A stretch of DNA of 7,252 nucleotides. Origin: an uncultured Lachnospiraceae bacterium (GTDB lineage Bacteria; Bacillota_A; Clostridia; Lachnospirales; Lachnospiraceae). How positions within the stretch are numbered: position 1 is the first letter of the stretch; every line of letters starts with the position of its first letter. Shown here one piece after another: positions 1 to 5,915 of the stretch. Below the pieces are notes generated by a model that worked only from the letters and a program-made list of their open reading frames with translations, was not told where the DNA came from and made no database searches. The translations under genes were made by a program, and so were the position numbers. The stretch lies in contig CAJUMT010000177.1 of the NCBI GenBank assembly GCA_910587495.1, positions 1 to 7,252 on the forward strand. Direction: 5' to 3'.

Positions 1-50
1 GGCGACCACCGAGATCTACACTCTTTCCCTACACGACGCTCTTCCGATCT
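1..50 (+). other. Illumina P5/TruSeq universal adapter (contamination)
   Basis: These bases match positions 9 to 58 of the Illumina universal adapter, starting GGCGACCACCGAGATC and ending exactly at the GCTCTTCCGATCT ligation end. Only the first eight bases of the adapter are missing. The match is recalled from knowledge of library chemistry, and its length makes chance implausible. It is untrimmed synthetic sequence at the contig edge and should be masked. Biological sequence begins at base 51. Confidence 0.98.
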
Positions 51-838
51 CAAGTTTTATGGTTGGGCCACCCGCAGGCCAGCACCACAGCGATCAGACG
101 TTTCTCCCCTCTCTCAAGTACACCCACATAGCAGTAACCCGCCCCGTTGGTAAACCCTGTCTTGCCGGTAAGCGCCCCTTCCATCATATTGAGAAACGCA
201 TTCTTGTTATTTACGGTGAAGCTGCGGGTCTCATCCAGATCAGAGAAGGTCCAGGAAGGCTCCCGGGTAATTGTGAGAAAATTTTCATTTTTCATACAGC
301 AGCGCATGATCCGGGCCAGATCTTCCGCCGTGGTAGAATGAATTCCTTTTTCATCAGAAGCATCCAATCCGTTGGGGGTAATAAAATATGTATGCGTACA
401 CCCTAAATCGCGGGCTTTTTGATTCATCATGGAAGCAAAGCCTTCCACACTTCCGCCCACATGCTCCGCAATCGCTACCGCCGTATCATTGTGCGATTCC
501 AACATAAGAGAATAACACAAATCTCTTAACCGGTATTTTTCCCCTGCGCGCATATTCAACTGCACATCCGGCATGGAGGCGGCATAATCTGATACTTCCA
601 CCGTTCCTTCCAGATCCGCGTTCTCCAGCGTCACCAGAAGCGTCATGATCTTCGTGGTACTCGCCATGGGTCTTTGTTCCCTTCCGTTTTTTTCATAAAG
701 AATGCGCCCTGTATCGGCATCCATCAGTACCGCCGAGAGCGCATACAGTTCTTGTGGTTCTCCTTTCGCGCATGCTGAAGTACCAAAAAGCATCACGCAA
801 AGGAAAATTCCAAGACATTTTTTCATCATATCTGCCAT
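51..838 (-). CDS. D-alanyl-D-alanine carboxypeptidase (peptidase S11), 3' end missing
   Basis: This is a penicillin-binding DD-carboxypeptidase that removes the terminal D-Ala of peptidoglycan stem peptides outside the membrane. All three active-site motifs are present, numbered from the ATG at 838: STTK at residues 60-63 (catalytic Ser60, Lys63), SHN at 115-117 and KTG at 226-228. A signal peptide is visible: MMKK, then a hydrophobic stretch to about residue 20, with ACA followed by KG as a likely signal peptidase I site. The ATG at 838 has AGGTGG just upstream (3 nt spacing). ATGs at 829 and 826 are alternatives, and the open frame reaches a GTG at 895 without better support. Only 262 residues are present. 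The C-terminal beta domain usual in this family is absent because the contig ends. The apparent stop (50-52) borrows its last base from the adapter and is false. The gene follows scpB by 65 nt with no terminator, so it is probably in the same operon. It is a paralogue of the split gene at 3108-3905. Confidence 0.93.
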
Positions 839-903
839 AGGCCACCTGCATGTTGTCCTCTGTTCAATGTATGCAGAAACCTTCTGTCCTAACACACACT
901 TTT

Positions 904-1476
904 TTAGATTCCCGGAAGGTCCAACTTTAACTGCACTTCTTCCTCGGCCTGGGTTTTCATCTCCTCCACCAGTTCCGGACCGATAGAAGGCAGGTCTTCC
1001 GCGGAACGAACGCCGAAATTGCGCAGAAATTCCTCTGTAGTTCCGAACAGGATCGGACGCCCCGGCGCGTCCAGTCTTCCGGCTTCTCCCACCAGACCAT
1101 ACTCCACCAGCCGGTTCAAGGCATGGTCGGAATTTACGCCCCGTATTTTCTCTACTTCCTGCCTTGTGACCGGCTGCTTGTAGGCAATGATGGAAAGCAC
1201 CTCCAGCTGTACGTCTGTAAGCACATATTTCTTTGGCTGTTTGGCCACTTTAATCAGCGCGTCATAATACTCCCGCCTGGTGGCAAGCTGAAACGCGTCC
1301 TCCAGCTCAATGATCTCCATGCCGCCCGTCCGGCTGTTATAGCGGTCCATCATCCGGTGGACAAGCCTGCGCGTCGTCTCTTTGTCATGTCCGATGGCGG
1401 CTGACAGCTTTTCCACGCTTACAGCCTCGCCCATAGTAAAAAGCACCGCCTCTATCACCGCTTCTGTCTTTTCCAA
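904..1476 (-). CDS. scpB: Segregation and condensation protein B (ScpB)
   Basis: ScpB is the winged-helix partner that binds the kleisin ScpA and, with SMC, forms the bacterial condensin that compacts and segregates the chromosome. The protein is 190 residues, normal for the family. The N-terminus (MEKTEAVIEAVLFTMGEAVS) and the central block with LTDVQLEVLSIIAYKQPVT followed by RGVNSDHALNRL and GRPILFGTTEEFLRNFG are strongly ScpB-like. The start is a TTG at 1474-1476. It is favoured because AGGAG lies 7 nt upstream and no in-frame ATG precedes it. It begins 60 nt after the scpA stop, with no terminator between them, in the conserved scpA-scpB order. Confidence 0.96.
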   Translation of the reverse strand: MEKTEAVIEAVLFTMGEAVSVEKLSAAIGHDKETTRRLVHRMMDRYNSRTGGMEIIELEDAFQLATRREYYDALIKVAKQPKKYVLTDVQLEVLSIIAYKQPVTRQEVEKIRGVNSDHALNRLVEYGLVGEAGRLDAPGRPILFGTTEEFLRNFGVRSAEDLPSIGPELVEEMKTQAEEEVQLKLDLPGI

Positions 1477-1483
1477 TGTTATT

Positions 1484-1488
1484 CTCCT
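1484..1488 (-). promoter_or_regulatory. Ribosome binding site fixing the TTG start of scpB
   Basis: The minus strand reads AGGAG followed by the 7-nt spacer AATAACA and then TTG GAA AAG. The near-perfect Shine-Dalgarno at ideal spacing makes the TTG at 1476 the start of scpB. Confidence 0.85.
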
Positions 1489-1536
1489 GTTATCGTTTTG
1501 CTTCCACTGTTTTATAGTTCCGTCGCATTTTTGCTG

Positions 1537-2280
1537 TTATATATGTGACGTAATCAATATATCGCCGAAAAGCCTCTCCTGCACCACGGAAAGCTCTCCG
1601 GTCTTCATAAGCTCCAAAAGAGCCAGAAACGTAACGACAAGCTGCACCCGCCCCTTTTGCCCCTCTAAAAGAGAGGAAAAACGAAAAGTACGATTTTTTT
1701 CTGCATATTCCCTTACAAAAACCATTTTCTCATCCAGACTGGTTTCTTCCTGCTCAATCTGTCCGAATTTACTCCTGATGGGATCAATTTTCTCCGTCTG
1801 TCTACGCATCAGGGACTGAAAAACCGCGTTTAACTGTTTTAAAGTCAGACCGCCTATCAGTTCCTCAAAGTTCACCGGTTGTTCATATTTGGCCACTTCA
1901 TCCGGAATTGTCGGCGCTTTGTAAAGTACCCTGCCGGATACAGACAGTCGGTCTCTTAATTCATAAGACATATATTTATACATCTTATATTCCAAAAGCT
2001 TCTGCACCAGTTCTTCTCTTGGGTCAATTTTTTCCCCTTCCTCATCCATCTCGGCAGGCAAAAGCATTTTTGCCTTGATCTCCAAAAGCGTAGCCGCCAT
2101 GACCAAAAATTCACTCATAATATTTAAATCCGCGGACTCCATAACTTTTAGATAATCCATATACTGTGCCGTGATCTCTACAATGGGGATATCAAAAATA
2201 TTGAATTTATTTATGTCGATCAAATGAAGCAAAAGATCCAAAGGACCTTCAAAACTCTCTATTTTGACTGATAAAGCCAT
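1537..2280 (-). CDS. scpA: Segregation and condensation protein A (ScpA kleisin)
   Basis: ScpA is the kleisin that bridges the two SMC heads and binds ScpB in the bacterial condensin complex. The protein is 247 residues, normal length. The N-terminus carries the family signature FEGPLDLLLHLI (residues 10-21), followed by a helical region (SEFLVMAATLLEIKAKMLLP) that contacts the SMC neck. A charged linker follows, and then a C-terminal winged helix (about residues 205-247, GRVQLVVTFLALLELMKTG) that binds the SMC head. AAAGGA lies about 10 nt before the ATG. Only one base separates this ATG from the TAA of the upstream metallophosphoesterase, so translational coupling is likely. Nothing looks damaged. 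Confidence 0.97.
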   Translation of the reverse strand: MALSVKIESFEGPLDLLLHLIDINKFNIFDIPIVEITAQYMDYLKVMESADLNIMSEFLVMAATLLEIKAKMLLPAEMDEEGEKIDPREELVQKLLEYKMYKYMSYELRDRLSVSGRVLYKAPTIPDEVAKYEQPVNFEELIGGLTLKQLNAVFQSLMRRQTEKIDPIRSKFGQIEQEETSLDEKMVFVREYAEKNRTFRFSSLLEGQKGRVQLVVTFLALLELMKTGELSVVQERLFGDILITSHI

Positions 2281-2281
2281 C

Positions 2282-3079
2282 TTAACCCGTTCCTTTTACT
2301 ATAATGCAAAACAGCTGGGGCGGATTAAAAATCCGTATGGGAACCGTATGTTCTCCAAGTCCCGGACTGACTGCCAGATATTTTCCATTTACCTCAAAAA
2401 GCCCCCGATCATACCTGGGAAACAGCCTGACCTGAGGCGTAATCAGTCCGCCGATACCAGGGATCCTTATAATCCCTCCATGCAGATGCCCGGACAGGGT
2501 AAGATCCGCGCCCCAGGCAGCATATGCTTTAAAATAAACCGGATTGTGAGCCAGAAGAATATCATAAGCGTCCATATCCGGCACGCCAAACTGCCGGTAT
2601 AAATCCTCCCCGTCATAAGGCGGCGTATGCAATTTATGATAATAGGCAAGAGACATCTCATATCCGTAGATCCGCACATTGGCAGAACGCACTTTTATCA
2701 TACAGGATTCATTTACCAGAACTTTCACCCCGTAATCTTTCAGTTTGCCAGCATAATACGCATACTGATCCTTGTAGATCCTGGTCTGCTGCCGCATTCT
2801 GGACTCATGATTGCCGTTACAGGCTATGACAGGCGGCTGCCTTTTGGACAGTTCCTGAAAGAGCAGCAGCGCATGGTTCATAGCCGCCTGTTCTCCGCCC
2901 ACCAACATATCCCCGGCGCACAAAACCAGATCAGGCGAAAGGCTGTCAATAGCTTCTAAAAGCTTCTGCTGTCCCTGTCCCCAGAGCCGGTCATGCAAAT
3001 CTGAAAGCATTGCAAGACGAAGAGGCTTTTCATCTTTTTTCAGTTTGGCTGTCTGTATTTCGTATGTTTTGATCTCCAT
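2282..3079 (-). CDS. YkuE-like metallophosphoesterase
   Basis: This is a calcineurin-type, two-metal phosphoesterase of 265 residues. The metal and phosphate ligands appear in the family order: DLHD (Asp27, His29), GD (Asp57), GNHE (Asn90, His91), AHNP (His178) and GHLHGG (His198, His200). The overall shape resembles YkuE/YaeI-type enzymes, some of which act on phosphorylated lipids or cell-wall lipid intermediates. The substrate here cannot be read from sequence. Unlike B. subtilis YkuE, which has a Tat signal, the N-terminus (MEIKTYEIQTAKLKKDEKP) has no signal or membrane segment, so a cytoplasmic location is inferred. The Shine-Dalgarno before the ATG is weak. The gene starts 28 nt after the stop of the split carboxypeptidase and its stop is one base from the scpA ATG, so it belongs to that operon. 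Confidence 0.9.
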   Translation of the reverse strand: MEIKTYEIQTAKLKKDEKPLRLAMLSDLHDRLWGQGQQKLLEAIDSLSPDLVLCAGDMLVGGEQAAMNHALLLFQELSKRQPPVIACNGNHESRMRQQTRIYKDQYAYYAGKLKDYGVKVLVNESCMIKVRSANVRIYGYEMSLAYYHKLHTPPYDGEDLYRQFGVPDMDAYDILLAHNPVYFKAYAAWGADLTLSGHLHGGIIRIPGIGGLITPQVRLFPRYDRGLFEVNGKYLAVSPGLGEHTVPIRIFNPPQLFCIIVKGTG

Positions 3080-3107
3080 AACTGTTTCTATACTAAGGTT
3101 CTCTTTG

Positions 3108-3905
3108 TCACAGCAAATACATCCGAAATGTCTGCTGTAAATAATCCTTGTACCCTGCCTGTTCCACGGCGCCTGCCGTCAAAATCTGGGTGGAGCCAAT
3201 CTCTTTTTTATTCAGGGAATAGACCACCCGCCCCACATAGCTGCCCTTTTTCACAGGCGCTTTCAATTTCTCCGGAAGTTCTAAAGTGCGTTCTATATCC
3301 AACAAGTTACTGCCGTCAGTGGTCACATAGGAAAACTCTTCTTCATATTCCAAAGGAACGCTGTCTGAAACACCCCCTGATACCGCAAGGCACGGAAGCT
3401 CTAACCTGTCTTCATCCTTGTACAGACTACAGCAGGCAAAACCGCTGTTTAACAAAGTAATGGCGTCCTGAAAACGGCTTTTGGAATCTGCCCCGCCCAT
3501 AACAACCGCAATCAGCTCAATATTGTCCTTTTTAGCGCTGGCTGAAACGCAAAAACCTGCCACACTGGTAAAACCGGTTTTAAGGCCTGTGGCATATTCG
3601 TACTGCTTAATCAACTTGTTTGTATTGGACAGGCCAAACTCGGAGCTTCCTCTGGCAGTGGTATGTATGATGGTATCCATCCAGATTGTACAATATTCGT
3701 GAATTTTAGGATGATTTAAAAGAAGTTCCCTGGACATAAGCGCAACGTCTCTGGCCGTGGTCAAATGGGCATCATCATCCAGTCCGCAGCAGTTGACAAA
3801 ATTCGTATTCGTCATGCCAAGCTCCTTGGCCCGGGCGTTCATCTGTTTGACAAAATCCCCTTCACTGCCGCTTATGTGCTCCGCCATGGCCACACATGTA
3901 GCGTT
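3108..3905 (-). pseudogene. D-alanyl-D-alanine carboxypeptidase, 3' fragment split by the integrated element
   Basis: This is the C-terminal part of a second S11 DD-carboxypeptidase. The frame runs in from the recombinase stop at 3921, and recognisable homology begins at codons N-A-T-C-V-A-M-A-E-H (from about 3905). These align without a gap to N-D-T-A-V-A-I-A-E-H of the paralogue at 51-838, where the Asn is the last residue of SxN. Present are the substrate-binding region, the KTG motif (3573-3581, LKTGFTSVAG) and a full C-terminal beta domain ending DYLQQTFRMYLL. Missing are the signal peptide, the catalytic SxxK and the Ser of SxN. A GTG at 3893 could open the frame, but no Shine-Dalgarno precedes it. 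Even if translated, the product lacks the nucleophile and a secretion signal. The remainder is otherwise undamaged, as expected of a recent or reversible insertion rather than decay. The missing 5' half should lie beyond the other end of the element. Confidence 0.88.
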
Positions 3906-3923
3906 TATATATAGTAGACACTA
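3900..3923 (-). other. Element/host junction (attL or attR hybrid of a serine recombinase)
   Basis: On the minus strand the recombinase stop TAG (3921-3923) is followed by TGTCTACTATATATA and then AACGCTACATG, where carboxypeptidase homology starts. The crossover must therefore fall within about 20 bases. Large serine recombinases cross over at a two-base core inside a short attachment site and leave hybrid half-sites, with no long direct repeat needed. An attP near the recombinase gene is usual for this class. The exact core cannot be fixed without the other end of the element or an empty site. Confidence 0.8.
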
Positions 3924-5504
3924 TTCGGCATATGGATTCTGGAACTTATAGAATATGGTTACAGAGCTGTCATCATGCACCTCTATCCTTTCAATCAATT
4001 CCAAAACCATATCTCGTGTCAGTTTATCTACATTTATGTAATCTCTAAATGCTTCTACCCATTCGTCATGCCTGGCATCTAATTCTTGCTGCAGATCTGC
4101 TTTGCTACAAATTACAGACTTTTGTTCCTGCAACTCTTTAATTTTAGCCTCATACTCTGAAACATATCTAACATACTCGTCTTTTGAAATTAAATCTTCC
4201 ATATAAGTGTTGTATGTTTTCTTTTTGAATTGTTGCAGTTTATCTATTTGCTTCTGCATATTTTCAAGCTGTATCTCATAGCATTCTTTACTCTCATTAT
4301 ATATCTGCACTTTTTTGAGTTCATCTACATCTGCCTCTTTCAAGATTTTTCTTGCTTCCTCTTTGATAGAATATAATACAGCTTCTTCCAAACTGTATCT
4401 ATCTATACTGTGACTATCGCAAGACCTTTTCCCTTGGGTCTTATACGTTTTACATATATAACCTATAAACCCCCGTTCTCCGCGCCGTGCATATTTTCGT
4501 AACATAGCATGTTTACAATCGGCACAATAGAGCAATCCAGAAAATATACTGTCTGTTTCAATCGCACTCATATTTCTTGTCCGTGTTTTCTGCAATTTTT
4601 GTACAGTTTCAAATTGCTCTTGATCAATGATCGCTTCATGCGTATTTCTTACAATAATCCATTTTTCCTTCGGAAGCACCCGTTTCTTCTTATCTTTATA
4701 GGACAATGTATTGACTCTGTTCTGAATCAGATGTCCGGCATAAGTTTCATTGTTCAGTATAGTATGAATTGTCTGATATGTCCAGTTTTTTGTTGTCTCT
4801 ATCTCCTTTGAATTACGATAATTTTCTCCCAACACTTCGCGTTTATATAATGTAGGAATCAATACTCCATCAGAAGACAGAACAGCACCTATTTTAGCCT
4901 TTCCATAGCCGGACAAGTATAATTTATATATTCTCCTTACCACTTTTGCAGCATATTCATCAATAACTAAATGGTTGTGGTCTAAAGGGTCTTTCTTATA
5001 TCCATATGGACAGGAAGAACCTAAAAATTGTCCAGCTTTCATCTTAGCTTTAAAGGAACTGCGAATATTTTTAGATAAATCTTCACAGTACCATTCATTT
5101 ACAAGCCCATTAATTTGACGGGATTTCTTATTTTCTTCATTATTTGTATCAACGCCATCTACAACGCCGATAAATCTTATCCCAAGATTTGGGAGATCAT
5201 GATGCAGATATTTTTCAATATGTTCCATGTTTCTGGAAAATCTTGACTGCGTCTTAGCAATAATAATGTCAAACTCTCCCAATCTTGCATCTGTCATCAT
5301 TTTTTCAAAATCCGGTCTGTCATCATATAGACCGCTTTCATCATCATCAGAATATACATGTACAATTCTAAACTCATGAGCCAAAGCATAATCTGTCAGC
5401 AAAAGTCTTTGGTTTTTTATACTTGCGCTATCATCTCCTTTATTGATTTTATCAGCATCCTCTTTACTCAATCTCAGATATAATACTGCACGATTTCCAC
5501 TCAT
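3921..5504 (-). CDS. Large serine recombinase (integrase)
   Basis: This is a site-specific recombinase that integrates and excises the element through a Ser-DNA intermediate. Numbered from the ATG at 5504 it has 527 residues. The N-terminal resolvase domain has YLRLS with catalytic Ser13 and Arg11, then SGLYDDRPDFE and SRFSRN at 87-92. A Recombinase domain follows from about 163 (CPYGYKKDP) to about 290. Next is a zinc ribbon with CADC (Cys327, Cys330) paired with Cys351 and Cys362, then a long Lys/Glu-rich coiled coil (about 395-470) and a C-terminal tail ending FYKFQNPYAE. This is the complete domain order of an active large serine recombinase, with no damage visible. The ATG at 5510 is the alternative start, but the GGAG at 5513-5516 is only 2 nt from it and 8 nt from 5504. 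The gene ends at the junction and reads toward the host operon. Confidence 0.96.
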   Translation of the reverse strand: MSGNRAVLYLRLSKEDADKINKGDDSASIKNQRLLLTDYALAHEFRIVHVYSDDDESGLYDDRPDFEKMMTDARLGEFDIIIAKTQSRFSRNMEHIEKYLHHDLPNLGIRFIGVVDGVDTNNEENKKSRQINGLVNEWYCEDLSKNIRSSFKAKMKAGQFLGSSCPYGYKKDPLDHNHLVIDEYAAKVVRRIYKLYLSGYGKAKIGAVLSSDGVLIPTLYKREVLGENYRNSKEIETTKNWTYQTIHTILNNETYAGHLIQNRVNTLSYKDKKKRVLPKEKWIIVRNTHEAIIDQEQFETVQKLQKTRTRNMSAIETDSIFSGLLYCADCKHAMLRKYARRGERGFIGYICKTYKTQGKRSCDSHSIDRYSLEEAVLYSIKEEARKILKEADVDELKKVQIYNESKECYEIQLENMQKQIDKLQQFKKKTYNTYMEDLISKDEYVRYVSEYEAKIKELQEQKSVICSKADLQQELDARHDEWVEAFRDYINVDKLTRDMVLELIERIEVHDDSSVTIFYKFQNPYAE

Positions 5505-5512
5505 TTTCATCG

Positions 5513-5516
5513 CTCC
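5513..5516 (-). promoter_or_regulatory. Ribosome binding site of the recombinase
   Basis: The minus strand reads TTGGAGCG ATG AAA ATG AGT. GGAG is 2 nt from the first ATG (5510) and 8 nt from the second (5504), which favours the second as the start. Confidence 0.6.
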
Positions 5517-5526
5517 AATCGTATTT

Positions 5527-5555
5527 ATTATATCCTTGTATTATGTACGCTAAAG
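5527..5555 (-). promoter_or_regulatory. Candidate sigma-A promoter of the recombinase
   Basis: A perfect TATAAT -10 element lies at 5532-5527 on the minus strand. The -35 region at 16 to 17 nt spacing (5549-5555) is poor, with TTTAGC as the best fit. Transcription would start near 5520, giving a leader of about 16 nt that contains the GGAG. The weak -35 and the overlapping inverted repeat suggest a regulated promoter. The assignment rests on the -10 and its position only. Confidence 0.5.
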
Positions 5556-5575
5556 CTATTATACATGATACAAGG
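5534..5575. repeat. Inverted repeat overlapping the recombinase promoter (possible operator)
   Basis: The left arm CCTTGTATTATGTA (5534-5547) and right arm TACATGATACAAGG (5562-5575) are complementary at 13 of 14 positions, with a 14-nt spacer. The left arm lies between the -10 and -35 of the proposed recombinase promoter and the right arm just upstream. That placement fits a repressor or excision-factor site. It is not followed by a T-run on either strand, so it is not a terminator. Confidence 0.65.
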
Positions 5576-5583
5576 CTTATTTT

Positions 5584-5685
5584 CTACTGTTTTGTTCGTT
5601 TTGTAATAACCTTTTTCATGCAATCAACCAGTTTTTTATCTCCATAAACCACATTTACCTTTATATTTTTCTTTGTACTTTTCAA
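5584..5685 (-). CDS. Small protein of 33 residues upstream of the recombinase
   Basis: This is a short frame with a TTG start (5683-5685) placed 6 nt after AAGAGG (5692-5697), ending with TAG at 5584. The product begins MKSTKKNIKVNVVYGDKKL, continues VDCMKKVITK and ends in a basic tail. It is lysine-rich with a central beta-like VNVVYG segment followed by a probable short helix. I do not recognise the family securely. The frame is closed by a TGA 36 nt upstream of the TTG and no ATG start is available. It lies between a terminator and the recombinase promoter in the same orientation, where excision (directionality) factors or regulators often sit. That role is inference. A TTGACT hexamer at 5745-5750 could be its -35, but the matching -10 is poor. 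Confidence 0.5.
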   Translation of the reverse strand: MKSTKKNIKVNVVYGDKKLVDCMKKVITKRTKQ

Positions 5686-5691
5686 ATTCTG

Positions 5692-5697
5692 CCTCTT
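5692..5697 (-). promoter_or_regulatory. Ribosome binding site of the 33-residue small gene
   Basis: AAGAGG precedes the TTG at 5685 by six bases. This is the main reason for treating the short frame as translated. Confidence 0.5.
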
Positions 5698-5757
5698 AAT
5701 TACCTCATTTCTTCAATCTTATTCCTAATCTTCCATACTTATTCAGTCAATATATTT

Positions 5758-5784
5758 AAAAAAGCATTGCCAGACCGACAATGC
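5758..5784 (-). terminator. Rho-independent terminator
   Basis: On the minus strand GCATTG and CAATGC form a 6-bp stem around a 9-nt loop (5764-5784), followed directly by TTTTTT (5763-5758). It lies about 130 nt beyond the stop of the 223-residue protein and would end that transcript before the recombinase block. There is no T-run on the plus-strand side, so it works one way only. Confidence 0.75.
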
Positions 5785-5820
5785 CTCATATGTTCAATAT
5801 TTAGTTTTATCTATATATAC

Positions 5821-5859
5821 CAACAGCAGAACTTTGGTATTTTCCGAGTCCTGCTATTG
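5821..5859 (-). other. 13-bp RNA hairpin in the 3' untranslated region
   Basis: The plus-strand arms CAACAGCAGAACT (5821-5833) and AGTCCTGCTATTG (5847-5859) match at 11 of 13 positions. In the minus-strand transcript both mismatches become G-U wobbles, giving 13 continuous pairs with a 13-nt loop. In a plus-strand RNA they would be A-C clashes. This points to a structure in the minus-strand RNA. It is not followed by a T-run and lies upstream of the terminator. It may protect or process the 3' end. Nothing else is seen in the surrounding 5786-5915 stretch. Confidence 0.55.
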
Positions 5860-5915
5860 TAATTTCTGCTTATTTTATGTCATTTACTGTTACTGTGTCT
5901 ATCGAATGATCGAAC

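Noticed and set aside
59..406. Plus-strand open frames at 59-406, 147-341, 702-986, 1123-1404, 1382-1819, 2264-2602, 2627-2959, 3128-3460, 3481-3702, 3757-3951, 4509-4811, 5971-6162 and 5976-6275.
   Set aside because: Each lies antisense to a well-supported gene (or largely so), has no recognisable domain and no supporting ribosome site noticed. They are shadow frames.
479..490. On the minus strand AATGATACGGCG matches the first 12 bases of the Illumina P5 adapter.
   Set aside because: It encodes the conserved N-D-T-A after SxN in an uninterrupted, well-conserved frame and does not continue into the adapter. It is a chance match, though adapter trimmers might clip reads here.
2467..2679. A second minus-strand frame inside the phosphoesterase gene.
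   Set aside because: It overlaps the fully conserved phosphoesterase frame, which contains the catalytic motifs.
3891..3893. GTG as a possible start of a short independent carboxypeptidase-like protein.
   Set aside because: No Shine-Dalgarno precedes it, and the product would lack the catalytic serine and signal peptide. The frame continues upstream to the junction as expected of a broken gene.
5508..5510. ATG at 5510 as the recombinase start.
   Set aside because: GGAG lies only 2 nt away, while the in-frame ATG at 5504 has ideal 8-nt spacing. The difference is two residues and does not affect the catalytic domain.
5722..5750. TTGACT at 5745-5750 as the -35 of a promoter for the 33-residue gene.
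   Set aside because: At 17 nt spacing the -10 would be TAGGAA, a weak match, so it is not listed as a promoter.
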